A DNA stretch of 64,000 nucleotides from UBA2966 sp965242505 (GCA_965242505.1 OZ251449.1:2046001-2110000); one strand, 5' to 3'; positions 8,034 through 17,394 are shown, counted from the first letter of the stretch. Program-made: numbers and translations. The notes: a model not told the origin generated them from the letters alone.

Positions 8034-8612
8034 ATGACCGCTCCGACAGATCGATACCAGGCGATGAATCCGCTCCTCCGGCTCGGGATCGAGGCGGGGC
8101 CGCTGCTGGTCTTCTTCGCCGTCAACGCGAGCTACGGGATCTTCGCCGCGACCGGCGTTTTCATGATCGCCATCGTCGCGTCGCTGGGCGTCGCTTACGC
8201 CGCGGCCCGGCACGTTCCCGCCCTGCCTCTCGTGTCGGGGCTGATCGTGCTCGTGTTCGGCGGTCTGACGCTCTATCTCCAGAGCGAGACGTTCATCAAG
8301 CTCAAGCCCACGATCGTCAACGCGCTGTTCGCGGCGGCGATCTTCGGGGGAATGGCGTTCGGCAGGAACTACGTCAAGACGCTGTTCGGCGCCGTGGCCG
8401 CGCTCGACGACGAGGGATGGCGTTTGCTGGCCGTTCGCTGGGGCTCCTTCTTCGCGGCGATGGCCGTTCTGAACGAGATCGTGTGGAGGAGTTTCTCCAC
8501 CGACGTCTGGGTCACGTTCAAGGTGTTCGGGTTTCTGCCGCTGACGGTCCTGTTCGCGTTGGCGCAGACGCCGTTGATGCGCCGCCACGCCGAGCCGCGC
8601 GACACCGCCTGA
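8034..8612 (+). CDS. yciB: YciB/IspZ family inner membrane protein
   Basis: This 192-residue integral membrane protein has about five hydrophobic helices and the family signatures NPLLRLGIEAGPLLVFF at the start, SETFIKLKPTIVNALFA in the middle and LNEIVWR...WVTFKVFGFLPLTVLFA near the end. YciB/IspZ proteins act in cell-envelope integrity and septation in the inner membrane. The frame also contains an ATG ten codons in (8064), which would start directly before the conserved NPLL block; either start is possible. Confidence 0.9.
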   Translation: MTAPTDRYQAMNPLLRLGIEAGPLLVFFAVNASYGIFAATGVFMIAIVASLGVAYAAARHVPALPLVSGLIVLVFGGLTLYLQSETFIKLKPTIVNALFAAAIFGGMAFGRNYVKTLFGAVAALDDEGWRLLAVRWGSFFAAMAVLNEIVWRSFSTDVWVTFKVFGFLPLTVLFALAQTPLMRRHAEPRDTA

Positions 8613-8633
8613 CGCGCCGCCCCGCCGGGGCCG

Positions 8634-9197
8634 TCACGCGACGTTCAGAACGTACGCCTTCTCCGTCCTGGCGACCGGATCGAATTCGGACCGGCCCGTA
8701 TGGTTGACGTGCCTGCCGTAGACGTGCAGCGACCACGACACCTGCCCGGTATCGTTCAGGACCGTATGGATGTCGTCCGACAGGAACGACGAGACGCGGC
8801 CCGGCGTCAACCTGCGTTCGGAGAGAGGCTCGAGTCGGGCGTAACCGGCCCGGGTCCCGTCGTCGACGCGCCGCCACCACGTCTCCTTTTCCTCGCCCTC
8901 GATTCCGACCACGACGCCCCAGGTCTTGTGATTGTGCGCCGGCGTCCCGCGGCCGGGGAGCCAGGCGAACAGGAACACGGCGTTGCCGTGGTCCGGATCC
9001 TCGTGCAGCAGGCGCAGGGTGAAACCCTGCGCTTCGTCGCGCTTCTCGGGCGTCTCCGTCACGAGGCCGGGCGTCGCGGCGAGCTCCCTGGCCAGCGGGG
9101 CGACCCGCCGCACGATCCTGCTTTCGTCGGACTCCTCTCCGGTGATCCGCCGCAGGTCGGCGACGAACCGGGGAAGGTCGTAACTGCGTTCGGACAT
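8634..9197 (-). CDS. Cysteine-dioxygenase-like cupin protein
   Basis: This is a 187-residue single-domain cupin. The metal-binding elements are visible: PAHNHKTWGVV (H88 and H90 as ligands, then the conserved Trp and Gly) and DDIHTV (H144). This matches the cysteine dioxygenase type I-like family of iron enzymes, which oxidise small thiols such as cysteine or 3-mercaptopropionate. The exact substrate cannot be read from sequence. The longer open frame reaching upstream to 10631 is a shadow of other genes; ATG at 9195-9197 with GGGGAGCC before it is the natural start. Confidence 0.75.
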   Translation of the reverse strand: MSERSYDLPRFVADLRRITGEESDESRIVRRVAPLARELAATPGLVTETPEKRDEAQGFTLRLLHEDPDHGNAVFLFAWLPGRGTPAHNHKTWGVVVGIEGEEKETWWRRVDDGTRAGYARLEPLSERRLTPGRVSSFLSDDIHTVLNDTGQVSWSLHVYGRHVNHTGRSEFDPVARTEKAYVLNVA

Positions 9198-9301
9198 CGA
9201 TGGCTCCCCTTCTGGACGGTCTTCCTCTGGAACGCGGCTCTTCGGCGCTCGGCGCCCGGGCCGACGGCGTCGTATCGTCCGAATGTTACGTCCCCGCGGC
9301 C

Positions 9302-9320
9302 GGAATGAGAAATGCGGGTC
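9302..9320. repeat. Solitary repeat terminus
   Basis: The sequence GGAATGAGAAATGCGGG at 9302-9318 is an isolated copy of the right terminus of the MITE-like elements. No left end or cargo module is nearby. It lies in the gap between two divergent genes, in the upstream region of the methyltransferase gene. Confidence 0.55.
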
Positions 9321-9368
9321 GGGGTATAGTGCTCCGGTGTTCCGGTCGCGAGGGAACGGGAAGCAGAC

Positions 9369-10277
9369 ATGCCGCAGGCGCCGGTCAATCGCGCTCGCGC
9401 TCGCGGAAGCCGCACCGCGGAGCTCGTGGCGGCGAGCCGCGCGAGACATCTCCTCAGGCACGACGAACCTTACGTATTCGAGGATCCCTACGCGATACGT
9501 CTCGTCGGGGACCGGTGGCGCCGGGTGCTCGGCTCGTCCCTGCTCGACGCCCTGTTCGCGAAGGTCGTGATGAAGAGGCTCATGCCGATCACCACCCAGC
9601 ACCTCACTCGCGCCCGTTTCGCCGAGGACCGTCTCGAAGAGGCGGCGAGAGGCGGGGTGACGCAATACGTGATCCTCGGTTCCGGTTTCGATACGTTCGC
9701 CTTTCGCCGCCCGGACCTCGGCCTGACGGTCTTCGAGGTCGATCTGGCCGCCACCATCGATCTGAAGAAGGAACGCCTCTCGGCCGCGCGCATGGCGCGC
9801 CCCGACTCCCTCCGCTTCGTCCCCTTCGACTTCGAGAACGACGATCTCGAGACGGAGCTCCTCGCCGCCGGGCTCGATTCGGGAAAGGCGTCGTTCTTCA
9901 ACTGGATGGGGGTCACCTACTACCTCACGGAGGGCGCTATCCTGGACAACCTGGACCGCCTGGCGTCGGTCGGAGGACCGGGATCGGAAGTCGTGCTCGA
10001 CTACCTGATCGCCGATGCGTGCGCGCCGCCGGAAGACCGCGCGCTCTTCGCCAGCATGATGACGTTCGTGGAGAAACGGGGCGAGCCCATGATCTCGCGC
10101 TTCGACCCGGCCGAGGCCGGCGCCGTTCTGAACCCTCGCGGGGTCTGGGACGTGGTCCGCAACGAATCGCCCGAGGAACACCGCCGGAGATATCTGGGAG
10201 AGCGAACCGACGTTCCTCCTCTCGCCCCCATCACCTGGTCCCTTCACCTGCGGAAGAGAGAACCCTCGTCCGCGTAG
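9369..10277 (+). CDS. Class I SAM-dependent methyltransferase, TIGR00027 / leucine carboxyl methyltransferase-like
   Basis: This 302-residue protein shows the pattern of this family: an N-terminal SRTAELVAASRARH region, EDPYAIRLVG, the RARFAEDRL segment, then the SAM-binding loop VILGSGFDTFAFR (about residues 101-113) and the acidic EVD of strand 2. FNWMGVTYYLTEGAIL and the C-terminal half fit the same fold. The family includes O-methyltransferases of small acidic metabolites; the substrate here is unknown. Its 3' end overlaps the 3' end of the convergent ccmI gene by 34 bp. Confidence 0.8.
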   Translation: MPQAPVNRARARGSRTAELVAASRARHLLRHDEPYVFEDPYAIRLVGDRWRRVLGSSLLDALFAKVVMKRLMPITTQHLTRARFAEDRLEEAARGGVTQYVILGSGFDTFAFRRPDLGLTVFEVDLAATIDLKKERLSAARMARPDSLRFVPFDFENDDLETELLAAGLDSGKASFFNWMGVTYYLTEGAILDNLDRLASVGGPGSEVVLDYLIADACAPPEDRALFASMMTFVEKRGEPMISRFDPAEAGAVLNPRGVWDVVRNESPEEHRRRYLGERTDVPPLAPITWSLHLRKREPSSA

Positions 10278-11419
10278 CCGGTCGTGACGCCGGCCGCCCG
10301 CGCCGCCGCCCGCGCCCGGCGGAGAGCCTCTCGCGCCTTTTCCGGCTGATCGAGAACCCGATACGACCGGGCGAGCATGATCCATCCCTGGACGTCTTCG
10401 GGGTTCTCTTCCAGGCGTTCGGCGAGGCGCGCGACCATTCCGCGGATCATTTCGGCGCGATCGCCGGCGGACATGCCGGCGGCCGCCTCGACGTCTTCCC
10501 GTGCGGGGCCTCGCGCCGGGACGGGGCCGCCGTCCATCCCCCCGGCGGGGACGTCCCGCAGTTCGGCGGCGACGTCCTTCCCCAGTTCGGCGCCGAGCTC
10601 CTCGAGACGGGCGGTCAGCCGGGGCAACCACGGCGCGTCCGGCTCCGAGTCGATGGCCAGCGCGAGCCAGACATCGTAGGCGTCCCGCGGGCGTCCCGCC
10701 TGCGCGCGCGCCAATCCCATGTAGAAGCGTGGACCGGGAAGCCCGCCGTCCAGGGCATGGGCGCGGCGGAACACCGCCTCCGCCTCCGGCGTCACCGCGC
10801 CGCCCGCCGCGAGGACGAGCGCCTCTCCGAGCGCGGTCATGACGTCGGGGTCGTCGGGCCGCAGGCCGTCGGCCTGTCTGTACGCCGCCGCGGCATCGTC
10901 GAAACGTCGCATGACCGTGTACGACCGACCGAGGAGCAGCCAGTCCGCGAGGCTTCCCGAGCCGCGCGCCAGACGGGCCCGAAGCCGACTCACGGCAGTT
11001 CGCAGATCGTCCGCAGGGGCCGGACGCGTCGCCGTCGTCGATCGGTCGTCGATCGGCCGGTCAGGCGATTGCGGCGAGCCCAGATGGAGGTACAGGCCCG
11101 ACGCCAGCGCCGGTATCCCGACCGCCGCCGCCACGGCGCCGACGAGTCGCGGCACCGCGGGCGTCGGGCGGAGGCGCGACTCGTCCGTGGTTCCGGCCGC
11201 CAGAATCCGTCGCTCGATTTCCGTGCGGGCGGACGCTTCTTCCTCGGCCGAGATCGTCCCGCGCTCGAGGTCGTTCCGGAGTTCGTCCAGCTGATGGCGG
11301 TAGACCCGGAGATCGTATTCGGCGCGCCGGCGTTCGTTGCGGACGCCGCGCGACAACGGCAGCGCCGCGCCGACGACCGCGACGGCGGTGAGAACCGCGA
11401 AGACCGCCCAGAACAGCAT
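10244..11419 (-). CDS. ccmI: Cytochrome c maturation protein CcmI (CycH)
   Basis: This 391-residue protein begins with a membrane helix (MLFWAVFAVLTAVAVVGAAL), then the CcmI hallmark YDLRVYRHQLDEL and ERRIL region, a second hydrophobic segment, and TPR-like repeats (for example LADWLLLGRSYTVMRRFDDAAAAYRQA). CcmI holds apocytochrome c and presents it to the CcmF/CcmH haem lyase. The ATG overlaps the ccmH stop codon (ATGA), which fixes the start; the longer frame to 11764 is out-of-frame ccmH sequence. It is the last gene of the ccm operon. Confidence 0.92.
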   Translation of the reverse strand: MLFWAVFAVLTAVAVVGAALPLSRGVRNERRRAEYDLRVYRHQLDELRNDLERGTISAEEEASARTEIERRILAAGTTDESRLRPTPAVPRLVGAVAAAVGIPALASGLYLHLGSPQSPDRPIDDRSTTATRPAPADDLRTAVSRLRARLARGSGSLADWLLLGRSYTVMRRFDDAAAAYRQADGLRPDDPDVMTALGEALVLAAGGAVTPEAEAVFRRAHALDGGLPGPRFYMGLARAQAGRPRDAYDVWLALAIDSEPDAPWLPRLTARLEELGAELGKDVAAELRDVPAGGMDGGPVPARGPAREDVEAAAGMSAGDRAEMIRGMVARLAERLEENPEDVQGWIMLARSYRVLDQPEKAREALRRARAAARAAGVTTGYADEGSLFRR

Positions 11420-11919
11420 CAGGAAGCGTCCCCGCCGCGCTCCAGCAGCGCCTCCAGGCGGGCCCGTTCCTCGGGCGTCAGGGCGTCGGGCGCGGACTCC
11501 GGGCCGCCGCGCGACCGGCGGAGGACGGCAACGGCGAGACCGGCGCCCAGAAGCAGCAGCGCGGCGGGACCCAGCCAGAGGACGAGCGTCCGGACGTCGA
11601 ACGGCGGCTTGAGCAATACCCAGTCGCCATAGCGGTCGGCGACGAAATCGAGAACCTCCCCATCGGAGTCCCCCAGCGCGATACGTTCCCGAACGACAAC
11701 CCGCAGGTCCCGCGCGAGATCGGCGCTGGAGTCGTCGATCGACTGGTTCTGGCAGACGAGGCAACGGAGTTGCTTGTGAATGGCGCGAGCGCGCGCTTCA
11801 AGGACCGGGTCGGGGAGCGCCCGGTCCACGCCGATGGCCGCGGCCGGCGACGGCGCCGCCAGCGACACCGCGCATGCGGCGGCGGCCCACAGCAGGGAGC
11901 GCCGGAGATCCCGCGTCAT
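11419..11919 (-). CDS. ccmH: Cytochrome c maturation protein CcmH
   Basis: This protein of about 166 residues has a cleavable-looking signal segment (about 10-29), the haem-lyase redox motif LRCLVC (C53 and C56), and QNQSIDDSSADLARDLR directly after it. A C-terminal membrane helix follows (LVLWLGPAALLLLGAGLAVAVL). CcmH reduces the CXXCH cysteines of apocytochrome c in the periplasm. The ATG at 11917-11919 overlaps the ccmG stop (ATGA), and its own stop overlaps the ccmI start. Confidence 0.93.
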   Translation of the reverse strand: MTRDLRRSLLWAAAACAVSLAAPSPAAAIGVDRALPDPVLEARARAIHKQLRCLVCQNQSIDDSSADLARDLRVVVRERIALGDSDGEVLDFVADRYGDWVLLKPPFDVRTLVLWLGPAALLLLGAGLAVAVLRRSRGGPESAPDALTPEERARLEALLERGGDAS

Positions 11920-12449
11920 CCGCCCTGGAGCTCTCTGACCAGCGGCAGTATCCGCTGGCGCATGTCTTCCGGCATCATCGGTCCGACGTGCTTGTAGGCG
12001 ATGCGTCCCCGCCGGTCGATCACGAAGGTCTCGGGAACGCCGTAGACGCCCCAGTCCATGCTGACCCGGCCGGTCCGGTCCGAGCCGACGCGCCGGTAGG
12101 GATCTCCGTATCGTTCGAGCCAGGCCAGGGCGTTTCGGGGCAGGTCCTTGTAGTTGATCCCGTGAACCGGAACCATGCCGCTCCGCGCGACCTCCATCAA
12201 CAGCGGGTGCTCTATCCGGCAGGGGCCGCACCATGACGCGAAGACGTTGACGATGGCGACCTCCCCCGTCCTCAGATCGGCCGAGGCCAGACCGTCGGGC
12301 CGATCGCCGACGGGGGGCAGGGAGAAATCGGGGATCGGTTCGTCGATGAGAGCCGACGGGATGAGGCGCGGATCGAGCGTCAGCCCGACGCCGAGCGCCA
12401 GCGCGACGACCGCGAACGATCCCAGCGGCAGGATGTGGCCGATCCGCAT
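11916..12449 (-). CDS. ccmG: Thiol:disulfide interchange protein CcmG/DsbE
   Basis: This 177-residue periplasmic thioredoxin is anchored by an N-terminal membrane helix. The active site is WCGPC with C74 and C77. The family-specific GVYGVPETFVIDRRGRI block with the cis-Pro is present. CcmG passes electrons from CcdA to CcmH and apocytochrome c; the likely CcdA is encoded near 52 kb in this window. The gene follows ccmF with a 7-bp gap and overlaps ccmH by four bases. Confidence 0.94.
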   Translation of the reverse strand: MRIGHILPLGSFAVVALALGVGLTLDPRLIPSALIDEPIPDFSLPPVGDRPDGLASADLRTGEVAIVNVFASWCGPCRIEHPLLMEVARSGMVPVHGINYKDLPRNALAWLERYGDPYRRVGSDRTGRVSMDWGVYGVPETFVIDRRGRIAYKHVGPMMPEDMRQRILPLVRELQGG

Positions 12450-12456
12450 GGGCCAC

Positions 12457-14457
12457 TCACGCTCTCGCGGCCCGCGCCGTTCCCGACCGCGTCCCGGCGC
12501 GCGCCGCCGCGCGCCTGGGCGCGCCCACCCGGCGGCGTCGGTCCGTCAGCGAGACGAGTCCGCCGACGGCCATGAGGATGGCTCCAAGCCAGATCCAGTG
12601 GACCAGAGGCTTGTGATAGAGACGCGCCGCCCAACCGCCCGCGCCGTTCGGGTCGCCGATGACGGCGTACAGGTCCGCCGTCGGGGTCGGGCGGATGGCG
12701 GCTTCCGTCGTGGTCTGCCGAGGCATGTCGTAGGTCCGTGTTTCCGGGGTCATCACGGCGACGGGGTCGCCGCCGCGCGTCACGTCGAAGACGCCCCGAA
12801 CCGCGTCGTAGTTGGCGCCCCTCACGTCCCGGACGCCGCGGAACGTGAACTCGTACCCGCCCACGGGGACGGAGTCGCCGACCTCGACGACCTGCAACCG
12901 CTCGCTCTCCCAGGTCACGCTGACGACGATCCCCAGAACGGCGATGCCGGCGCCGGCGTGCGCGATGGCCATGCCGTACGCCGCCCGCGGCAGGCGCCTG
13001 GCGCGGCGCCGGGTCTCGCCGAACGGCCCGCGGAACAACCGGACGCGCTCGGCCAGGTCGCCGAGCGACGCCGCGATCAGCCAGACGCCGAGCGCGACGC
13101 CCGCCACCGCGAGCGCCGGGGCTTCCGTCGCGAACGCCAGCGTCGCCAGCGCGACCGCCACGGCGACCGCCAGAGCCACGCGCAGGCGGCCGAGGGCGCC
13201 GGCGAGATCGCCCCGCTTCCAGGCCAGCAACGGGCCGATACCGGCCGCCGCGATGGCCGGCGCCATCAGCGGAACGAACGTCGCGTGAAAATACGGCGGG
13301 CCGACCGAGACCTTCTCTCCGGTCAGGGCGTCGAGGAACAGCGGATACAACGTTCCCAGCAGGACCGTCGCGCAGGCGGTCGTCAACAGCAGGTTGTTGA
13401 GGACCAAGGCCCCTTCGCGGCTGACGGGCGCGAACAGGCCGCCGCCCTTCAGGCCCGGCGCGCGGATCGCGAACAGGGTCAGCGAGCCGCCAACGACCAG
13501 CACGAGAAACATCAGGATGAAAACGCCTCGCGCCGGGTCGGTCGCGAAGGCATGCACGGACGACAGGACTCCCGACCGCACCAGGAACGTGCCCAGAAGG
13601 CTCAGCGAGAACGTCAGGATCGCGAGCAGGATGGTCCAGCTCTTCAGCGCGTCGCGCTTCTCGACCACGATGGCGGTGTGCAACAGCGCCGTGCCGGCGA
13701 GCCAGGGCATCAGCGAGGCGTTCTCGACGGGGTCCCAGAACCAGAATCCGCCCCAGCCGAGCTCGTAGTAGGCCCACCACGACCCCAGCGCGATACCCAG
13801 GGTCAGGAAACACCAAGCCGCGAGCGTCCACGGACGGACCCAGCGCGCCCATGCGGCATCCACCCTGCCTTCGATGAGCGCCGCCACGGCGAACGAGAAC
13901 GCCATCGAGAATCCCACGTAGCCGAGGTAAAGGAACGGCGGGTGGAACGCCAGTCCGGGATCCTGAAGGAGGGGGTTCAGGCCCTGACCCTCCGGGGGCG
14001 CGGGGACCAACCGTTCGAAGGGATTGGAGGCGAGCAGCATGAACAGGAGGAAGCCGGCGCCGATCAGGGCCTGGACGGAAAGCGCGCGGGCCCGCAAATC
14101 GGGCGGCAGATTGCCGCCGAAGGCGGCGACGACCGCGCCGAACAGGGTGAGTATCAGGACCCAGAGCAGGAGAGATCCTTCGTGGTTTCCCCAGACTCCC
14201 GACACCTTGTAGAGGAGCGGCTTCGCCGAATGCGAGTTCATGGCGACGTTGAGCACCGAGAAATCGGAACTCACGTAGGCGTAGGTCAGGGCGGCGAAGG
14301 AGAGCGACACGAATCCGAACTGGATGATGGCGACGGGCCGGGCCGCCGCGATCCAGGAGTCGTAGCGAAGCTGGGCGCCGATCAGGGGAAGCGCGCCCTG
14401 TACGAGGGACAACGCCAGCGCCAGGATCAGGGCGTAGTGTCCGATCTCGACGATCAT
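12457..14457 (-). CDS. ccmF: Cytochrome c haem lyase subunit CcmF
   Basis: This 666-residue polytopic membrane protein has many hydrophobic helices and the tryptophan-rich haem-handling motif WGGFWFWDPVENASLMPWL (about residues 234-252). It contains the long periplasmic region before the last helix (about 550-600) and ends in a basic tail. CcmF attaches haem, delivered by CcmE, to apocytochrome c together with CcmH and CcmI. It is complete and of normal length for the family. Confidence 0.95.
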   Translation of the reverse strand: MIVEIGHYALILALALSLVQGALPLIGAQLRYDSWIAAARPVAIIQFGFVSLSFAALTYAYVSSDFSVLNVAMNSHSAKPLLYKVSGVWGNHEGSLLLWVLILTLFGAVVAAFGGNLPPDLRARALSVQALIGAGFLLFMLLASNPFERLVPAPPEGQGLNPLLQDPGLAFHPPFLYLGYVGFSMAFSFAVAALIEGRVDAAWARWVRPWTLAAWCFLTLGIALGSWWAYYELGWGGFWFWDPVENASLMPWLAGTALLHTAIVVEKRDALKSWTILLAILTFSLSLLGTFLVRSGVLSSVHAFATDPARGVFILMFLVLVVGGSLTLFAIRAPGLKGGGLFAPVSREGALVLNNLLLTTACATVLLGTLYPLFLDALTGEKVSVGPPYFHATFVPLMAPAIAAAGIGPLLAWKRGDLAGALGRLRVALAVAVAVALATLAFATEAPALAVAGVALGVWLIAASLGDLAERVRLFRGPFGETRRRARRLPRAAYGMAIAHAGAGIAVLGIVVSVTWESERLQVVEVGDSVPVGGYEFTFRGVRDVRGANYDAVRGVFDVTRGGDPVAVMTPETRTYDMPRQTTTEAAIRPTPTADLYAVIGDPNGAGGWAARLYHKPLVHWIWLGAILMAVGGLVSLTDRRRRVGAPRRAAARAGTRSGTARAARA

Positions 14458-14473
14458 CCCGCCGTTCGCCCCG

Positions 14474-14911
14474 CTACTCGCCCCGCCATCGGTCCGCCTT
14501 CTTCAACGCCTCCGCGACCTCGGGCGGCATGTAGGTCTCGTCGTGCTTGGCGAGTATCTCGGTGGCGATGAACGTTCCGTCCCCGTCCAGCGAACCGTCC
14601 GCGACGACTCCCTGGCCCTCGCGGAACAGGTCTGGCAACAGCCCGCGGTAGCGGACGGGCACCGACGCCGCCGTATCCGTCACCCGAAACGAGACCGTGA
14701 CGCCGTCGTTCCCCTGGACCACGCTGTTCTCCTCGACCAGCCCGCCCAGCCGGAAGCGGCGTTCCGCGGGGATCCCCTTCTCGGCGATTTCGCTGGGACC
14801 GTGGAAGAAGACGAGATTCTCCCGAAAGGCGTCGAGCGCCAGCGCCGTCGCGATCCCGAGCATCGTCAGGCTCGACGCGATGAAGTAGAGGCGCCGCCGT
14901 CTACGGGTCAT
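14474..14911 (-). CDS. ccmE: Haem chaperone CcmE
   Basis: This 145-residue protein has a basic N-terminus (RRRRR), one membrane helix (about 8-28), a small beta-barrel domain (FRLGGLVEENSV) and the haem-binding motif AKHDETYMPPEV. H123 is expected to carry covalent haem and Y127 to act as axial ligand. CcmE takes haem from CcmC and delivers it to CcmF. Its start overlaps the end of ccmD by 11 bp, typical of this operon. Confidence 0.95.
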   Translation of the reverse strand: MTRRRRRLYFIASSLTMLGIATALALDAFRENLVFFHGPSEIAEKGIPAERRFRLGGLVEENSVVQGNDGVTVSFRVTDTAASVPVRYRGLLPDLFREGQGVVADGSLDGDGTFIATEILAKHDETYMPPEVAEALKKADRWRGE

Positions 14912-15098
14912 CTCCGGCCTCGGCGGGTCGGGTTTCGGACCGCCGCCCGGGAAGCGAGTCGAGCAGGTCCCGTTCCTTCCGGAGGCCGCGAAGGCTCCAC
15001 GCGAGGAGCAGCGCCAGCACCGCCGCGGCGATCGCGAACGCCGACCACACGAACGGAGCGTAGCCGCCCATCTCCAGGAATTCGCTCACCGGCGCCAT
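14901..15098 (-). CDS. ccmD: Haem exporter protein CcmD
   Basis: This small 65-residue protein starts with the conserved FLEMGGYAPFVWSAF segment, has one membrane helix (about 17-37) and a charged cytoplasmic tail (LRGLRKERDLLDSL). CcmD helps release holo-CcmE from the CcmABC complex. It sits between ccmC (10-bp gap) and ccmE (11-bp overlap). Confidence 0.92.
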   Translation of the reverse strand: MAPVSEFLEMGGYAPFVWSAFAIAAAVLALLLAWSLRGLRKERDLLDSLPGRRSETRPAEAGDDP

Positions 15099-15108
15099 TT
15101 CCGGGTCT

Positions 15109-15837
15109 TCAGCTCCGCGACCGTATGCGCCGCAGCGTTCGTATCTGGCGGGCCAGAATCTCGCGCTCCAGGCGTATCAGAAGGACCACGACGAAGTAGC
15201 CGGCGAAGGCGGCTCCCATCACCAGCAGCGGCGTCAGCAGACTGGGGTGGATGGACGGACCGTCGATGCGCAGCACGCTCGCCGGTTGATGCAGCGTGTT
15301 CCACCAGTCCACCGAGAACTTGATGATCGGGATGTTGACGACTCCGACCAGGGCCAGGATGGCGGCGGATTTGGCGGCCCGCGCGTGGTCGTCGATCGCC
15401 TGCCAGAGCGCGATGTGCCCGAGGTACAGGAAGAACAGGATCAGGACCGAGGTCAGGCGCGCGTCCCATACCCACCACGCGCCCCACATGGGCCGGCCCC
15501 ACAGGGCTCCCGTCGCCAGGGCGAGCAAGGTGAACGACGCGCCGACGGGAGCGGCGGCCTTCGCCGTCAGATGCGCGAGCGGACTTTTCCAGACCAGGCC
15601 CGCGGCGCTGGCGGCCGCCATGACCGCGTAGGCGAACAGCGCCATCCAGGCCGACGGCGCGTGAACGAACATGATGCGAACGGCGTCGCCCTGCTGGTAG
15701 TCCCGCGGCGCCGCGAACAGGCTGAGATAGACCCCGATGGCCAACAGAACGGCGGTCGCGGCGCCGGCCCAGGGGCGGACGCGGCGGCTCCACTCGAGGA
15801 ACAGCGTCGGGTTCGCGAGGCGGCGCCAGTTCGCCAT
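15109..15837 (-). CDS. ccmC: Haem transporter/synthetase subunit CcmC
   Basis: This 242-residue membrane protein has six predicted helices and the WWD signature region GAWWVWDARLTSVLILFFLYLGHIAL (about residues 126-151). The conserved YLSLFAAPRDYQQGD periplasmic loop lies near residues 40-55. CcmC loads haem onto CcmE. The N-terminus MANWRRLANP matches the usual short cytoplasmic leader. Confidence 0.95.
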   Translation of the reverse strand: MANWRRLANPTLFLEWSRRVRPWAGAATAVLLAIGVYLSLFAAPRDYQQGDAVRIMFVHAPSAWMALFAYAVMAAASAAGLVWKSPLAHLTAKAAAPVGASFTLLALATGALWGRPMWGAWWVWDARLTSVLILFFLYLGHIALWQAIDDHARAAKSAAILALVGVVNIPIIKFSVDWWNTLHQPASVLRIDGPSIHPSLLTPLLVMGAAFAGYFVVVLLIRLEREILARQIRTLRRIRSRS

Positions 15838-15927
15838 GACCGCGTTATAGCACCATCCGCCGGGCCGGACGCCCCGCGGGCCGCGCGGGCGCCCGACGGG
15901 AAGTCTCGTCCGCCGGGTCGCGGCCGG

Positions 15928-16593
15928 TCATTCCAGGTTCAGGCGGAGCGCGCCGGCCATCGCCCACGGCGCGAGCGGGAGCGCGACCGCCAATATCGCC
16001 GCCAATGCCGGCAGGTGAGCGCCGTCCTCCAGGCCCGCAACCGCCGAATCGACGGTGCCGGTCCCGAAGACGAGGATCGGGACGCAGAGCGGGAGGACGA
16101 GCAGGGACAACAGCGCGCCGCCCCGCCGGACGCTCACGGTCAGGGCCGCTCCGATGCCGCCCACCAGGCTGAGCGACGGCGTGCCCGCGGCCAGGGCCAG
16201 CAGCAACGCGCCGCACGCCTCGGCGTTCAGGCCGAGCAGGATGCCGAGCAGCGGCGAGACGGCGAGCATGGGCAAGCCCGTGGAGATCCAGTGCGCGAGG
16301 CACTTCGCCGCCGCCACGAGCTCGAGCGGCAGAGGCGCCAGGGCCAGTTGATCGAGGCTGCCGTCCTCGAAGTCCGCCTGGAACAGGCGGTCGAGGGAGA
16401 GCATGGCCGCGAGCAGCGCCGCGACCCAGATCACGCCCGGCGCGATACGCCGCAGGACGCCGGCCTCGGGTCCGATCCCGAGAGGGAACAGGGTGACGGC
16501 GAGCAGGAAGAAGACCACCGCCAGCATCGCCGCGCCCCCCTGTCCGAAGGCGAGGCGGACGTCGCGGACGACGATCCGGAAGAACACGGTCAT
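15928..16593 (-). CDS. ccmB: Haem exporter ABC permease CcmB
   Basis: This 221-residue polytopic protein has about six helices. Family features include RDVRLAFGQGG near the N-terminus, the RLFQADFEDGSLDQL motif (about 68-82) and the RGGALLSLLVLPLCVPILVFG helix. CcmB is the membrane partner of the CcmA ATPase in the complex that frees holo-CcmE. It overlaps the end of ccmA by four bases (ATG start inside the ccmA stop region). Confidence 0.94.
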   Translation of the reverse strand: MTVFFRIVVRDVRLAFGQGGAAMLAVVFFLLAVTLFPLGIGPEAGVLRRIAPGVIWVAALLAAMLSLDRLFQADFEDGSLDQLALAPLPLELVAAAKCLAHWISTGLPMLAVSPLLGILLGLNAEACGALLLALAAGTPSLSLVGGIGAALTVSVRRGGALLSLLVLPLCVPILVFGTGTVDSAVAGLEDGAHLPALAAILAVALPLAPWAMAGALRLNLE

Positions 16594-17234
16594 GGCGTTC
16601 CATCCGCGCGGGACTCTCCCAAGCGGATCGTCGCCGCGTCGTCGACGGCGAAAGGGCCGTGGACGGCCGCCAGCACCATGCCGCCGCTCGAACGATGGTC
16701 GGAAACGAGGCCGAGCAGCGTTTCCATGCCCGCGGCGTCGAGAGAGGCCGTCGGTTCATCGAGCAGCCAGAGAGGCCTCGGGCTCGCGACGAGCCGCGCC
16801 AGCGCCAACCGCCGCCGCTGGCCGGCGGACAGGTAGCGCGCGGGCGTGTCGGCCAACCCTGCGAGCCCCATCCTGTCGAGCGCCCGGCCGACGTTCGGAC
16901 GCGGGGGCGCGCCGGCGTTCACGGTCAGCACGCCGCTCCAGAACGCCAGGTTCCCGGCCACGGAAAGCGCGGGCTTCACCGCGTCGAGATGGCCGACGTA
17001 GTGCAGGCTCGTTCGGTGCCGCTCCGGGTCGTCCGGGATCGGCGTTCCGTCGCGCCGGATCTCCCCCGCGCTCGGGGCGAGGTATCCCGCGGCGAGCCGC
17101 AGGAGCGAGGTCTTCCCGCTGCCGTTCGCGCCCCTCGCGACGACGATGCCGCCGCGCGCGACGTCGAAATCGAGCCCGGTGAAGACGATGGCGTCCCCTC
17201 GCGCGCAGGTAAGGTTTCGGCCGGTGAGCGACAA
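16590..17234 (-). CDS. ccmA: Haem exporter ATP-binding protein CcmA
   Basis: This ABC ATPase of about 214 residues has Walker A GANGSGKTS, signature LSAGQRRRLALARL and Walker B PLWLLDEPTASLD. It powers CcmB-linked release of holo-CcmE. The TTG start at 17232-17234 was chosen because it gives MSLTGRNLTC, the usual CcmA beginning, and a family-typical length. The frame stays open to 17585, but that extension has no homology to the family and would cover the small ORFs and promoter upstream. First gene of the ccm operon. Confidence 0.88.
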   Translation of the reverse strand: MSLTGRNLTCARGDAIVFTGLDFDVARGGIVVARGANGSGKTSLLRLAAGYLAPSAGEIRRDGTPIPDDPERHRTSLHYVGHLDAVKPALSVAGNLAFWSGVLTVNAGAPPRPNVGRALDRMGLAGLADTPARYLSAGQRRRLALARLVASPRPLWLLDEPTASLDAAGMETLLGLVSDHRSSGGMVLAAVHGPFAVDDAATIRLGESRADGTP

Positions 17235-17394
17235 GGTCCCTGGCGTCCGGAGTTGCTGGCGCGGCGTTCGGCGGCGCCTCACGCGCGCGCGGCGGCGGGA
17301 CTGGAGCCTATCGGGCCGCGGGGCCGCGCGTCGATACCGCGCGGTTTCGGCCCGCCTGCCTTGCAAAGCGCGGACCAATACGTCTACACTCCGC